NCBI GenBank assembly: GCA_023409835.1
Contig: JAEYQV010000073.1
Span: forward strand, 1 to 49,209
Direction of reading: 5' to 3'
Origin: Bacillota bacterium
GTDB lineage: Bacteria > Bacillota > Clostridia > Lachnospirales > Lachnospiraceae
DNA length: 49,209 nt
Every line of letters begins with the position of its first letter. Position 1 is the first letter of the stretch. Both the position numbers and the translations under genes were made by a program. Shown piece by piece: positions 23,912 to 32,686 of this stretch. The notes below the pieces were generated by a model. That model saw nothing but the letters and a program-made list of their open reading frames with translations. It was not told the origin of the DNA and searched no databases.

Positions 23912-26476
23912 ATGAAAATAGGTCATAGCAAAATAATCGCTCTGATACTATCAGCGATACTGATGATATCGCTGATGTGGCAGCAGAGTGATACCGTTGC
24001 TCAAGCAGCAACAACTCCGACATTCACGGAAACCAAGGTTGAGATTTTAGGGGAGGGTACCACTCATCAGCTTGAGATTAAAGATAAGATCGCAGGCAGT
24101 ACATATAAATGGTCCTCTTCTAACACAAAGGTAGCCAAGGTATCCAGCAAAGGAATCGTTACGGCAGTTAATAAGGGAAAAGCAACCATCTCCTGCAAAA
24201 TAACCTATCCTAACAAGAAGACCAAAACAATTAAAAGCAATATTACCGTAAAAATACCGGCAACTGAGATAAAGATTAATAATGCAGTTGAGGTCAACGG
24301 TGCCCATATCTTAACCTTGGGCGAAAGCTTTGACTTTAATAATAATATTGTTCCTTCCAATTCCACGGATATCGTTTATTGGTCTGTGAAGGGCGGGGAC
24401 CAGAGCTGTATCCGGATTGATGACAGCGCAAGCGGTAAAGTAACAGCACTTAAGGCCGGTAAGGTTATACTGATGGCTACTGCCGCAAAATCAACCTCTA
24501 AGGAGGATTTAAAGAACAGTATCGTAAACGATGCCATTATCATTGAGGTAAAAGGCCAGACGGCAACCGTTAATTCGGCTGATATTATCGGAAGCACCGA
24601 AATCAAGGTTGTATTCGACAGCCCGATTGATGCTACTACAGTCATCGGTAATAACGGTACATTACTCAATAGTATTGAAGTGACCCTGCGCAAGAATGTC
24701 AAGGGAGTTCTGGCGAAGGATCCCGGCGCGCTGAAGGCCAGTTTATCAACGGATTTAAAAACCTTAACCATTACCTCGGCCAATATGTTTGACGGGGAAT
24801 ACGGAATTAATTTCACTAACCGGATTAAAACGACCGGTGGAATAGCGATTGAAGAATATTACAAGCAGCTTTCCTTTGTTGATACAGTCGGTCCTGCTAT
24901 ATACAATGTAGTACTGAATGATACCGGCCTAACAGCCACCATTAATTTCAGTGAACCGGTTGACTTGACGAATTTCAAGGTGTCCAATGCGATCCTGGTA
25001 CCGACCTCCGTCAATAGTACGACGGTTGACCCGGTTACCTTAAGTACCTTGAATAATCGATTAAATTACGTTTTAAGTACGGACAAAAAATCTATGACAA
25101 TCAATCTGTCCAAAATTGCAAGCACGGACTATGGCAAGACCTTCTCCGTCACCTTTACGGGAATTAAGGATCTGTCCGGCAATTTACCGGCTACCTATAC
25201 CTTAACAACCTACCTTTATACCGATATTACACCGAAGCCCCAGGCGAGACCTCTTACGATTGCCAGAACAGGTTACAATACTCTGACGGTTACCTTTGAC
25301 AGGGCGATTCAGAATGGCGGCTATGCAATGATAAATAATGGTGCATTTGCCCCCGGTGTGGTGGACAGCTCGGATAATAAGAAGGTTAATTATACCATAA
25401 CAGAAGTGGAGGCAGCATTAAGCGGCATGCAGAAGGTGGGTATCATCAACTGGAGCGGATATAATGTTATATTCTCCGATACCTCTGCAAACCAGATGTA
25501 TTACTTTAATAGCGTTAACTTTACAACGGATAAGACCAGTCCTGTTCTTTTAACCTATGAATTTAATGCCGAAACCAATATCCTTACGCTGACCTATAAT
25601 GAAAGTGTAGTCCTTACTTCTACTACCGGAGTATTCAGCAGTACGTTGATTACAATATCGGACGAGAAGATACCGGGAACGAATATCAGCTATACGAAGA
25701 TGGAATCCACAGACAGTAAGGTCGTTAAGCTATTATTGGGCAATATGACCTCCATCGGTACTTACAGCTTCAAGCTGGATGTCGGTTTTGTACTGGATAA
25801 CTTCAGAAACTTCAGTATGAGCAGCAATGTATTAATCAGCAATTCCAACGGCTCTGCACTTGAGCTTCCCGGGCCGTTTGCGATTATTCAATCCCAGACC
25901 AACTTAAGTCAGATTTATCTGGAATTTGCCAACAGGTTGGACGAAGCCTCTGCTATGAATGTTGCAAACTACTCCATCCCCGGAGTAGCCATCCTGTCAG
26001 CCGAGGTTACGAAAAATACAAATAACAACGGAGCGACTGTTCTTCTGACAGTGGCAGACGGATCGATTAATGTATCCGTAGAGTGGCCGATTACAATAAG
26101 GGGATTAAAGGGGTATAATGGAAGCTTTACGGAGATCACATCCTTTACCCAGATGGTTGAGCTTAAGGATAACAAGAAACCGACCTTCTTAGACCCGGCG
26201 GTATTCGATAAGACCATGATGAATGCCGTTAAGTTAAACTTCAGCGAGCCTATTACAGGTACGATGACAGTAAAGGTGACTCAGATTGGAACATTCCCGA
26301 TTGATATTCCGAATACGGTTACGGTAAGCGGCAATACGGCAATTATTACACTGGGAAGCATTCCGGCTAACGGTACCTATTTAAGAATTGATATCATCGA
26401 TAACAAGATTACGGATATGAGCGGTAACCAGGTTTCATCGATGCAGACTCAGCTTGGCGTATTGGTTTCCTATTAA
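23912..26476 (+). CDS. Large secreted Ig-like domain protein
   Basis: The ATG at 23912 follows AGGAGG (23899-23904); a 42-residue upstream extension spans the promoter and is rejected. The 854 residues start with a signal peptide (hydrophobic core about 8-25, likely cut after VAQA). A BIG2-type domain follows (about 35-110; WSSSNTKVAKVSSKGIVTAV), then a second similar module, and several SbsA-like beta-sandwich domains recognised by repeats such as VVFDSPID, INFSEPVDL, LTYNES and LNFSEPITG. No cell-wall sorting signal, S-layer homology domain or enzyme motif is seen. It is probably a secreted or surface structural/adhesive protein; the strong promoter suggests high expression. Confidence 0.8.
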   Translation: MKIGHSKIIALILSAILMISLMWQQSDTVAQAATTPTFTETKVEILGEGTTHQLEIKDKIAGSTYKWSSSNTKVAKVSSKGIVTAVNKGKATISCKITYPNKKTKTIKSNITVKIPATEIKINNAVEVNGAHILTLGESFDFNNNIVPSNSTDIVYWSVKGGDQSCIRIDDSASGKVTALKAGKVILMATAAKSTSKEDLKNSIVNDAIIIEVKGQTATVNSADIIGSTEIKVVFDSPIDATTVIGNNGTLLNSIEVTLRKNVKGVLAKDPGALKASLSTDLKTLTITSANMFDGEYGINFTNRIKTTGGIAIEEYYKQLSFVDTVGPAIYNVVLNDTGLTATINFSEPVDLTNFKVSNAILVPTSVNSTTVDPVTLSTLNNRLNYVLSTDKKSMTINLSKIASTDYGKTFSVTFTGIKDLSGNLPATYTLTTYLYTDITPKPQARPLTIARTGYNTLTVTFDRAIQNGGYAMINNGAFAPGVVDSSDNKKVNYTITEVEAALSGMQKVGIINWSGYNVIFSDTSANQMYYFNSVNFTTDKTSPVLLTYEFNAETNILTLTYNESVVLTSTTGVFSSTLITISDEKIPGTNISYTKMESTDSKVVKLLLGNMTSIGTYSFKLDVGFVLDNFRNFSMSSNVLISNSNGSALELPGPFAIIQSQTNLSQIYLEFANRLDEASAMNVANYSIPGVAILSAEVTKNTNNNGATVLLTVADGSINVSVEWPITIRGLKGYNGSFTEITSFTQMVELKDNKKPTFLDPAVFDKTMMNAVKLNFSEPITGTMTVKVTQIGTFPIDIPNTVTVSGNTAIITLGSIPANGTYLRIDIIDNKITDMSGNQVSSMQTQLGVLVSY

Positions 26477-26512
26477 TCAGGCTGGTTGGTGTATTAGCGG
26501 TTAACGTAGCAG

Positions 26513-26543
26513 CTCCCGGGAGTTGAAGTAGAGCTTCCGGGAG
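26513..26543. other. GC-rich stem-loop between Ig-like and hemerythrin genes
   Basis: CTCCCGG (26513-26519) pairs with CCGGGAG (26537-26543). No T-run follows, and it ends 11 bp before the hemerythrin ribosome site, so it may be a weak terminator or processing site. Confidence 0.4.
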
Positions 26544-26566
26544 TATTAAGATAAGGAGGATATACG

Positions 26567-26956
26567 ATGTACAACTTTAAGGATGATTATAAAACAGGGA
26601 TTGAGAGTATTGATGATGAGCACCGTAAGCTCTTTGAAATCGCTGATCGCGCTTATGAAATTATGATTGATGATTTCATTCCGGACAAATACGATTATAT
26701 CGTAGAGATCTTGAAGGAACTAAAGGATTATGCTACAACTCACTTCAAGAATGAAGAGGATTACATGGTAAGCATCGGCTATAAGAAGCTCTTCACGCAG
26801 AAGATGGAGCATATGCAATTCATGGAGAAGATGGAGCAATATGACCTGGAAGCCGTGGATGAGAATCAAAAGGAAGTGATCATGGAGCTGCTGGACTTTC
26901 TGGGTAACTGGCTCGTAGATCATATCCTTGAGAGTGATAAGCTGATCGGCAAGTAG
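26567..26956 (+). CDS. Bacteriohemerythrin with one changed iron ligand
   Basis: A 129-residue four-helix protein of the hemerythrin family, which binds O2 at a di-iron site. Ligands seen: His19 (DDEH), His59 and Glu63 (HFKNEE), His82, His119 and Asp124 (WLVDHI..SD). The expected His at position 78, in the family motif GYPxxxxHKxxH, is Gln78 here (GYKKLFTQKMEH). The AAGGAGG about 10 nt upstream supports the start. It is a single-domain protein without a signaling module. Function in an anaerobe could be O2 or NO scavenging or signaling; the altered site makes reversible O2 binding uncertain. Confidence 0.9.
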   Translation: MYNFKDDYKTGIESIDDEHRKLFEIADRAYEIMIDDFIPDKYDYIVEILKELKDYATTHFKNEEDYMVSIGYKKLFTQKMEHMQFMEKMEQYDLEAVDENQKEVIMELLDFLGNWLVDHILESDKLIGK

Positions 26957-26987
26957 TCTAACGGCAATCTATAAGATTATTTATAAT

Positions 26988-27033
26988 AGAACCTCCTTCC
27001 TGCGGGTAACTCTGCATGAAGGAGGTTCTTCTG
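26988..27033 (+). terminator. Terminator after hemerythrin
   Basis: AGAACCTCCTTC (26988-26999) pairs with GAAGGAGGTTCT (27018-27029), a perfect 12-bp stem followed by TCTG. It directly precedes the intron-like relic. Confidence 0.75.
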
Positions 27034-27037
27034 TCAG

Positions 27038-27144
27038 GTGCGCCCGGCGGGCGCACGTTTCAACGGGTGTCCCGATTCCGCCGTGTACCGAACGGTACAT
27101 ACGGTGCTGTGAGAGGACGGCGGTTAGTCACCGCCTCCTTGATT
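27038..27144 (+). mobile_element. Shrunken group II intron relic (class C-like), no reverse transcriptase
   Basis: The segment begins GTGCGCCCGGCGGGCGCAC (27038-27056), a typical group II 5' end that folds on itself. Near the 3' side, CCGTGTACCGAACGGTACA with ACGGTGCTGTGAGAGG resembles domain V and its flank, and GGCGG-TTAGTCA-CCGCC followed by TCCTTGATT resembles domain VI and the intron end. Domains I-IV and the intron protein are missing. Class C introns insert just after terminator hairpins, which is where this lies. The match is from memory of intron ends, not an alignment. Confidence 0.6.
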
Positions 27145-27214
27145 GAAATCGGAGTACGGTTTGCAGGAGGCTTAATTATAGTTTGCTGCAACCGGTTAGC
27201 TTTAAATGATGTTA

Positions 27215-28468
27215 TTATTCGAAGCTGCGGGTGAAGATATCGCTCTTCTCCAAGAGACTTTCGACGGTATTAAGACCCAGCTGCTTCAACAGCTCAATGA
27301 CATAGGGGTTATCAATCGGTGTCGGATAGGTGGCATCCTTCCCGTAGTTTTCCACATTCTTTCTCCCAAGCTCATGGGGAATCAAGGCTCTCGGACCTCC
27401 GACACAGCCCCCGACACAACCCATTCCCTCGAAGAAGTTTGCTTCAATCTTACCTGACAGGATATCGTTAATCATAGCCTTGCAGGCAGCTACTCCGTCA
27501 GCCTGCTTCGTGCGGATGGAGATATTACGGTTTGGATTGAGACGATCCAGTGTAAGGGCAACCGCTTCACTGACTCCTCCGGTATGGGCATAAATACGGC
27601 CGGCTCGGGAGGAGTGGTCCTTCTCGCTTTCCTCCATTTCCGCCGGATTGATCTCCAGAACGTGAAAGATGTCCTGTATCTCCTGGAAGGTCAGTACGTA
27701 ATCTACAGCATCCGCAATATCCTTCTCCCTGGCTTCTGCCTTCTTTGCAAGGCAGGGACCGATGAAGATGGTCAGAGCATCGGGATGCATCGCCTTAACC
27801 GCCCGACCGCTGGCTATCATGGGGGATACAGCCGGTGGTACATGGGGAACCAGATCGTGGTAGATCTTACGGAGCATCGCAATCCATACCGGGCAGCAGC
27901 AGCTGGTAAGCTGATAATCTGACTCCGTCTTGATGTTAGCATCAAATTCCAGAGCCTCCTTCAGGGTCAGAATATCCGCAAAGAGAGCAACCTCAATCAT
28001 TCCGTCAAAGCCTACCATTTTTAATGCATTTCTCAGCTTGCCGGGAGTCACCTCACTGCTGAACTGTCCCAGGAACGCAGGTGCAATCAAAGCATAGGTC
28101 AATCCCTTATGAGAGCGGATTGCCTGAAGAGCGGGGATAACATCCTTACTATTTGTTAACTTCTTCGCCCGACATTCCTGGATACAATAAGAACAGCCGG
28201 CACATAAAGCTTCATCAATCTTAGGCTCACCGGTTTCGCCGGGATGGATAGCATGGAAGGGACACACCTTCATGCAGTTTTGATCGCCTTCTTCACATTC
28301 ACACTCCCCGGAACGCCAAACCAATGGATGCTTCTTCGGGTGAAGAAGACAGTCCAGCTGATGAACATCAAAGGGATCTAATGACCTTAGGTACTCCTCC
28401 TGATGGTCCTTCGCAGTTGCAGCCAGCAGCTCCTGGTATAATTCTTCAAACGTCTTCAAAAAACGCAC
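27215..28468 (-). CDS. [FeFe]-hydrogenase-like iron-sulfur protein, monomeric
   Basis: The 417 residues contain two ferredoxin-type [4Fe-4S] motifs (Cys56, 58, 65, 69 and Cys89, 92, 95, 99) and the H-cluster domain: TSCCCPVW around Cys190-192, GPCLAKKAEA with Cys239, and EGMGCVGGCVGG with Cys351 and Cys355. All four cluster-ligating positions are present, but loop L1 has an extra Cys (canonical TSCCP) and L2 has GPC rather than MPC. It lacks the N-terminal [2Fe-2S] domain of catalytic clostridial HydA. It could be a low-turnover or sensory hydrogenase. GTG 28466-28468 is the start, with AAGGA six bases upstream. It is the lone minus-strand gene in its area. Confidence 0.85.
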   Translation of the reverse strand: MRFLKTFEELYQELLAATAKDHQEEYLRSLDPFDVHQLDCLLHPKKHPLVWRSGECECEEGDQNCMKVCPFHAIHPGETGEPKIDEALCAGCSYCIQECRAKKLTNSKDVIPALQAIRSHKGLTYALIAPAFLGQFSSEVTPGKLRNALKMVGFDGMIEVALFADILTLKEALEFDANIKTESDYQLTSCCCPVWIAMLRKIYHDLVPHVPPAVSPMIASGRAVKAMHPDALTIFIGPCLAKKAEAREKDIADAVDYVLTFQEIQDIFHVLEINPAEMEESEKDHSSRAGRIYAHTGGVSEAVALTLDRLNPNRNISIRTKQADGVAACKAMINDILSGKIEANFFEGMGCVGGCVGGPRALIPHELGRKNVENYGKDATYPTPIDNPYVIELLKQLGLNTVESLLEKSDIFTRSFE

Positions 28469-28511
28469 CTCATTTCCTTAGTTTTTCACCTGTAAATACT
28501 ACTTCCTGACA

Positions 28512-28517
28512 ATTATA
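28512..28517 (-). promoter_or_regulatory. Possible -10 element of the hydrogenase-like gene
   Basis: TATAAT on the minus strand, about 45 nt before the GTG start; no convincing -35 seen. The 337-bp gap 28469-28805 holds this and the VanZ promoter and nothing else recognised. Confidence 0.35.
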
Positions 28518-28690
28518 GTACTTCATAGATCAGTGATATTCATAGGATTATCCTTCCTAAAATACTTTGTACCAGCTCATTATAAGCGAAAATCCACTGA
28601 ATGAAAATAGCCAGAAGGGCATAAAGTGATCGATGCTAAAATCCTTATCGGTATTATCTGCATTTAAATCATCATTATTCCAATCTTTGC

Positions 28691-28719
28691 TTTACTAGGT
28701 ATCGCTTTTGATTTATAAT
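28691..28719 (+). promoter_or_regulatory. Promoter of the VanZ-like gene
   Basis: TTTACT at 28691-28696, 17-bp spacer, TATAAT at 28714-28719. Confidence 0.55.
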
Positions 28720-28805
28720 ACATTCAGGAAATATAGGAATATCTGAGTATATTTTGAGATACAGGGTAAAATCTTATTAGTAAAACCGGGATATGGGGTA
28801 TCGAA

Positions 28806-29291
28806 TTGAAGGAACATACAAAAAAGCTATTAACAAAGGTCAGCTGGCTGATGTTTTATCTATATATTATTTTATTATCTTACTTTTTATTCTTTAGTGA
28901 GCAGTTCGGAAGAGGAACCACTACGGCAGGATACCGTTATAATCTGGAGCTGTTTTTGGAGATTAAGAGATTTTATAAATATCGGGAACAAGTGGGCTTT
29001 GATGCCTTTTTTATTAATATATTGGGTAATGTCATTGCCTTTATGCCCTTTGGTTATCTGCTTCCTTTATTAAACAGGAAATACCGCAGGTTTTTATATG
29101 TTTTATTTATAACTGTATTATTCAGCCTTACAGTGGAGGCAGTCCAGATGCTCACCCATGTAGGGATATTTGATGTGGATGATATCCTATTAAATACAAT
29201 CGGGGGAGGACTGGGTTATATTTTGTTTGCAATCAGCTACAGGGTATACCGAAAGCTTCGCAGAGATATGGGGAAAGGGAAGGTGAGATAG
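28806..29291 (+). CDS. VanZ-family membrane protein
   Basis: The 161-residue protein has about four membrane spans (residues 12-32, 66-86, 94-112, 126-145) and VanZ-family features: NILGNVIAFMPFGYLLPLL, EAVQMLTHVGIFDVDD and NTIGGGLGY. VanZ was first seen in a glycopeptide resistance cluster where it lowers teicoplanin susceptibility, but most homologues have no known job. The start is TTG 28806 with GGGG about eight bases upstream. A GTG-started small membrane protein follows after 2 bp, so the two are coupled. Confidence 0.85.
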   Translation: MKEHTKKLLTKVSWLMFYLYIILLSYFLFFSEQFGRGTTTAGYRYNLELFLEIKRFYKYREQVGFDAFFINILGNVIAFMPFGYLLPLLNRKYRRFLYVLFITVLFSLTVEAVQMLTHVGIFDVDDILLNTIGGGLGYILFAISYRVYRKLRRDMGKGKVR

Positions 29292-29293
29292 GG

Positions 29294-29626
29294 GTGTTTA
29301 AGCTCTTTAAAAAGAAGGACATGATTCATTTTTCCGGCAGAAGGCATACGAGAGTGGGAATCCTCTCAGCTATCGTAGGTATCGCTGTTACGCTGGGGTT
29401 TGTTACGGTGAGCATTGTATCCGGGGTTATGGGCGGACAAGGAGGCAAGCTTTTGGGGATCCTAGGACTTCTAATGTTTGCTCTGGCTGTTTTCGGTTTT
29501 ATACTGTCTTATAAGGCTTTAAAACAGAGGGATATATTCTACCGCTTCCCTCTGATTGGAATTGTATTGAATGGCTTTATGACGGTTTTATTTGTGATTA
29601 TCTATATCTTAGGCATAGCTAGTTAA
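29294..29626 (+). CDS. Small membrane protein (DUF6142-like)
   Basis: The 110 residues have three hydrophobic spans (about 22-43, 51-71, 83-107) after a short basic N terminus KKKDMIHFSGRRHTRVG. The pattern and start recall DUF6142 proteins of Lachnospiraceae; that name is from memory and uncertain. GTG 29294 lies 2 bp past the VanZ-like gene stop, with AAGGTGAG just upstream, so translation is likely coupled. The M29-like peptidase gene follows 57 bp later. Function unknown. Confidence 0.65.
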   Translation: MFKLFKKKDMIHFSGRRHTRVGILSAIVGIAVTLGFVTVSIVSGVMGGQGGKLLGILGLLMFALAVFGFILSYKALKQRDIFYRFPLIGIVLNGFMTVLFVIIYILGIAS

Positions 29627-29683
29627 GGCCGAGTTTAAGGACACTATAGAATATTAATGGAGTTTTCCGGGATAGGAGAGAAT

Positions 29684-31759
29684 ATGAACAAAAACATAAT
29701 ATCAAAGGAAGAAATGGATGAAATAAAGGAGCGTTATGAACTGGCTATGGAACGGATACATTCCATAGAGAATGAAACAACGGTAAAGGAGCCCTATCGG
29801 GATTATTTTAAAAGAGTGGCTGCTTTCCTGATTCTGGTCCAGCATGTGGCGGAGCTTTCTTTCGATAACAAAATAGATCAGCTGTCATTAAAGGAGCAGC
29901 AGGCGCTCAACCGTGCCCTGTATGAGGATATTACCGGGGAGAATTATAATGCCAGCTATGCTAATCCGGCATACGCCTGTCAGAAGCTCGGCAAAGCAGG
30001 AAAGCTGTTGGCTTTCCTATATACAGAGCTAAGAGGACTGATTATATTTGCTTATGAGAAACGGCTTCAGGAGCTCACGGTTTATCTGGAGCTGTTGATT
30101 GAGATCTATAACTTCTATGAGTGGGAGGATGAATTCACTTATAAGGATGTTAAGAGAGCAATCTATGATTTTATGTTTGATTACTGCGAGCTTTTGGTGG
30201 GAAGCCGTTCCGGTGAAATGATTGATCCTGAGCTTACCTTTGCAAAGGATATTATCATGGACGCAGATTTAAACGACTTAAGCTATCTCTACCGTTTTGG
30301 TGATTATGTATCGGATAATGAGCTTAAGATTGCGGAATTCTTAAACTCTCTGCCGGAGGAGCAGATTCAGTCTATGGCTGACACCTTCACAGAAGGCTAT
30401 CGCCTGGGCTTTATTGTTTCCCATAAGGAGCTGAGTACAAAATCCATTGTAAATATCAGATACCGGCTTGGCTTTGAGCGAATGATCCGTTTTGCAATAC
30501 AGAATTTTAAGAAATTAGGTCTTGAGCCTGTGATTTACCGTGCAGGTTATCTGGCGTTGAATAAGAAGCAGAACTTAAAGATCGGCTACCATTCAACAAG
30601 TCCGAATCGGCAATATGATTACGACCACCGCAATGATATCGGTCTCTTCCTAGACAAGGCCCTCAATGAGAAGAGGCTGGAATGCCGGAGAGCTTCTTTG
30701 GAGCAATATAAGGATATCGCTATGCTCTACGCCGGACCTGCTGTTGTAGAGGTGTTCGGTGAGGAGCTTTTTGCACCGGAGGATAAGAAGGAAGCCGTAA
30801 CATTGGACAAACGTCAGCAGAAGCTGTTCGTGGACTATTATAATGAGGAGAACTTTATCCTGAAGGAGTACTATAGGATGGAGGAGACCTCCTTCACAAT
30901 TATTTCCTATCCAATTCCGGAGATCGGTAAGGATTTTACTGCTATCTTTGCGGATACAGTAAAAGTCAATACCCTGGATAATGACCTATACCGCAGGATA
31001 CAGCAAAAAATATGTGATGCTCTGGATCTCGGGGAATATGTCAAGATTCGAGGCAGGGGTAACAATCGTACGGATATGACCGTAAAGCTGTATCCGCTTA
31101 AGGATAAGGAGAAGGAAACAATATTTGAAAACTGTGTTGCCGATGTCAACATTCCGGTCGGAGAAGTATTTACAAGCCCTGTTTTAAGAGGGACAAACGG
31201 TATTCTCCATGTACCGAAGGTATATTTAAATAATTTAGAATACCGTGAGCTGGAGCTGGAATTCAGGGATGGCAGAATTACGCGGTATACCTGCAGGAAT
31301 TTCGAGGAGGAAGAACGGAATTTAGTATTTATCAGGGAGAATCTTTTGTTCAACCATGAGACCCTGCCGCTTGGTGAGTTTGCTATCGGAACGAATACGA
31401 CGGCTTATATGATGGGTAAGAAATATGATATTGCAGCCTGCCTGCCGATTCTGATTGCTGAGAAGACAGGACCGCATTTTGCGATTGGTGATACCTGCTA
31501 TCATATGAGTGAGGATGTTAAGGTTTATAATCCGGATGGTAAGGAGATTGTAGCCAAAGAGAACGAGATCTCCTTCCTTCGTAAATCAGATCCGGGGAAG
31601 GCTTATTTCAACTGCCATACGGACATCACCCTGCCCTATGATGAGATCGAGGAAATATCGGTATGCCTTGGAGATGGCAGTATAATTCCAATCATTAAGG
31701 ATACCAGATTTGTTCTGGAAGGAACCCTGGAACTAAATGCAGCATTTGACGAGGCATAG
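29684..31759 (+). CDS. M29-type metalloaminopeptidase with long N-terminal extension
   Basis: The C-terminal half of this 691-residue protein resembles the AmpS/AmpT aminopeptidase family: NIPVGEVFTSP with Glu494, LGEFAIGTN with Glu565, GPHFAIG with His598, and CHTD with His645 and Asp647, matching the Glu, Glu, His, His-x-Asp metal ligands of that family. The first about 300 residues are mostly helical and match no domain I know; ordinary M29 enzymes are about 400 residues. ATG 29684 follows AGGAGAG; an upstream ATG (29657) has no ribosome site. Substrates are unknown. It is probably cytoplasmic, without a signal peptide. Confidence 0.75.
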   Translation: MNKNIISKEEMDEIKERYELAMERIHSIENETTVKEPYRDYFKRVAAFLILVQHVAELSFDNKIDQLSLKEQQALNRALYEDITGENYNASYANPAYACQKLGKAGKLLAFLYTELRGLIIFAYEKRLQELTVYLELLIEIYNFYEWEDEFTYKDVKRAIYDFMFDYCELLVGSRSGEMIDPELTFAKDIIMDADLNDLSYLYRFGDYVSDNELKIAEFLNSLPEEQIQSMADTFTEGYRLGFIVSHKELSTKSIVNIRYRLGFERMIRFAIQNFKKLGLEPVIYRAGYLALNKKQNLKIGYHSTSPNRQYDYDHRNDIGLFLDKALNEKRLECRRASLEQYKDIAMLYAGPAVVEVFGEELFAPEDKKEAVTLDKRQQKLFVDYYNEENFILKEYYRMEETSFTIISYPIPEIGKDFTAIFADTVKVNTLDNDLYRRIQQKICDALDLGEYVKIRGRGNNRTDMTVKLYPLKDKEKETIFENCVADVNIPVGEVFTSPVLRGTNGILHVPKVYLNNLEYRELELEFRDGRITRYTCRNFEEEERNLVFIRENLLFNHETLPLGEFAIGTNTTAYMMGKKYDIAACLPILIAEKTGPHFAIGDTCYHMSEDVKVYNPDGKEIVAKENEISFLRKSDPGKAYFNCHTDITLPYDEIEEISVCLGDGSIIPIIKDTRFVLEGTLELNAAFDEA

Positions 31760-31839
31760 CTTCCAGCTTTACGCAGGCTGACGAATCAAAACAATTTGAA
31801 GAATACAATACCGCGGAGCGGCAAAAGGGGGTATTTTAA

Positions 31840-32553
31840 TTGTTAAGGATTACGAATTTATCAAAATGCTATAAGGGGAATAAGAAGGCTGTGGATAATA
31901 TCAGCCTGGAGGTGAAGGAAGGAGACATCTTCGGCTTCATCGGACACAATGGTGCGGGTAAAACCACAACTATACGGGCAATTGCAGGAGTCCTTGACTT
32001 TGAGGAAGGTGAAATTAGAATTGATGGGAAATCCATCAAGAAGGAACCGGTTGCCTGTAAGATGATTACAGCTTATATTCCGGATAATCCCGATCTGTAT
32101 GAGCATCTGACCGGGATCGGTTATCTTAATTTCATCGGAGATATCTACGAGGTAGGAAAGTTTGAAAGGGAAACCTTAATCGAGAAATATTCGGATGCAT
32201 TTGAACTGACCGGGAATCTGGGAGATACGGTATCCTCTTATTCCCATGGTATGAAACAGAAGCTGGCGATCATCGCAGCTTTAATACATAGACCAAAGCT
32301 GTTGATATTGGATGAGCCCTTTGTAGGACTTGATCCGAAGGCGGCCCATACCTTAAAAACTATTATGGCGGAGCTCTGTAAGAGCGGCAGTTCAATCTTC
32401 TTTTCCACCCATGTTCTAGAAGTAGCTGAGAAGCTTTGTAATAAGATTGCAATCATCAAGAATGGCAGACTTGTGGCCTGTGGGACGACGGATGAGGTGA
32501 AAGGTAATAGTAGCCTGGAAGATGTCTTCATGGAATTAATTGATGAGAAGTAA
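31840..32553 (+). CDS. ABC transporter ATP-binding protein
   Basis: The 237-residue ATPase has Walker A GHNGAGKT at 35-42, Q-loop region, signature SYSHGMKQK, Walker B LLILDEPFVGLDP and the switch His in STHVLE. The LSGGQ-type signature reads YSHGM, common in ATPases that pair with large exporter-type permeases. TTG 31840 with AAAAGGGGG is the start. The next gene is a multi-span membrane protein, its likely partner. No substrate-binding lipoprotein is present, so export or an envelope role is more likely than import. Confidence 0.92.
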   Translation: MLRITNLSKCYKGNKKAVDNISLEVKEGDIFGFIGHNGAGKTTTIRAIAGVLDFEEGEIRIDGKSIKKEPVACKMITAYIPDNPDLYEHLTGIGYLNFIGDIYEVGKFERETLIEKYSDAFELTGNLGDTVSSYSHGMKQKLAIIAALIHRPKLLILDEPFVGLDPKAAHTLKTIMAELCKSGSSIFFSTHVLEVAEKLCNKIAIIKNGRLVACGTTDEVKGNSSLEDVFMELIDEK

Positions 32554-32686
32554 TTTGAAAGCTTCAGAAAAGGAGAAGTGTATTGACACACTTTGCTCAA
32601 GCTTATTCTATAAGCAGGTATAGCTCGTAAGTGTGAATATTGTGCTGACGCCCAAATTTGGGGTATTGGCAGCATGGAGGGATAAT

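Noticed and set aside
27016..27234. A 72-residue open frame on the plus strand
   Set aside because: It runs through the hemerythrin terminator and the GC-rich intron-like hairpins and has no protein-like pattern.
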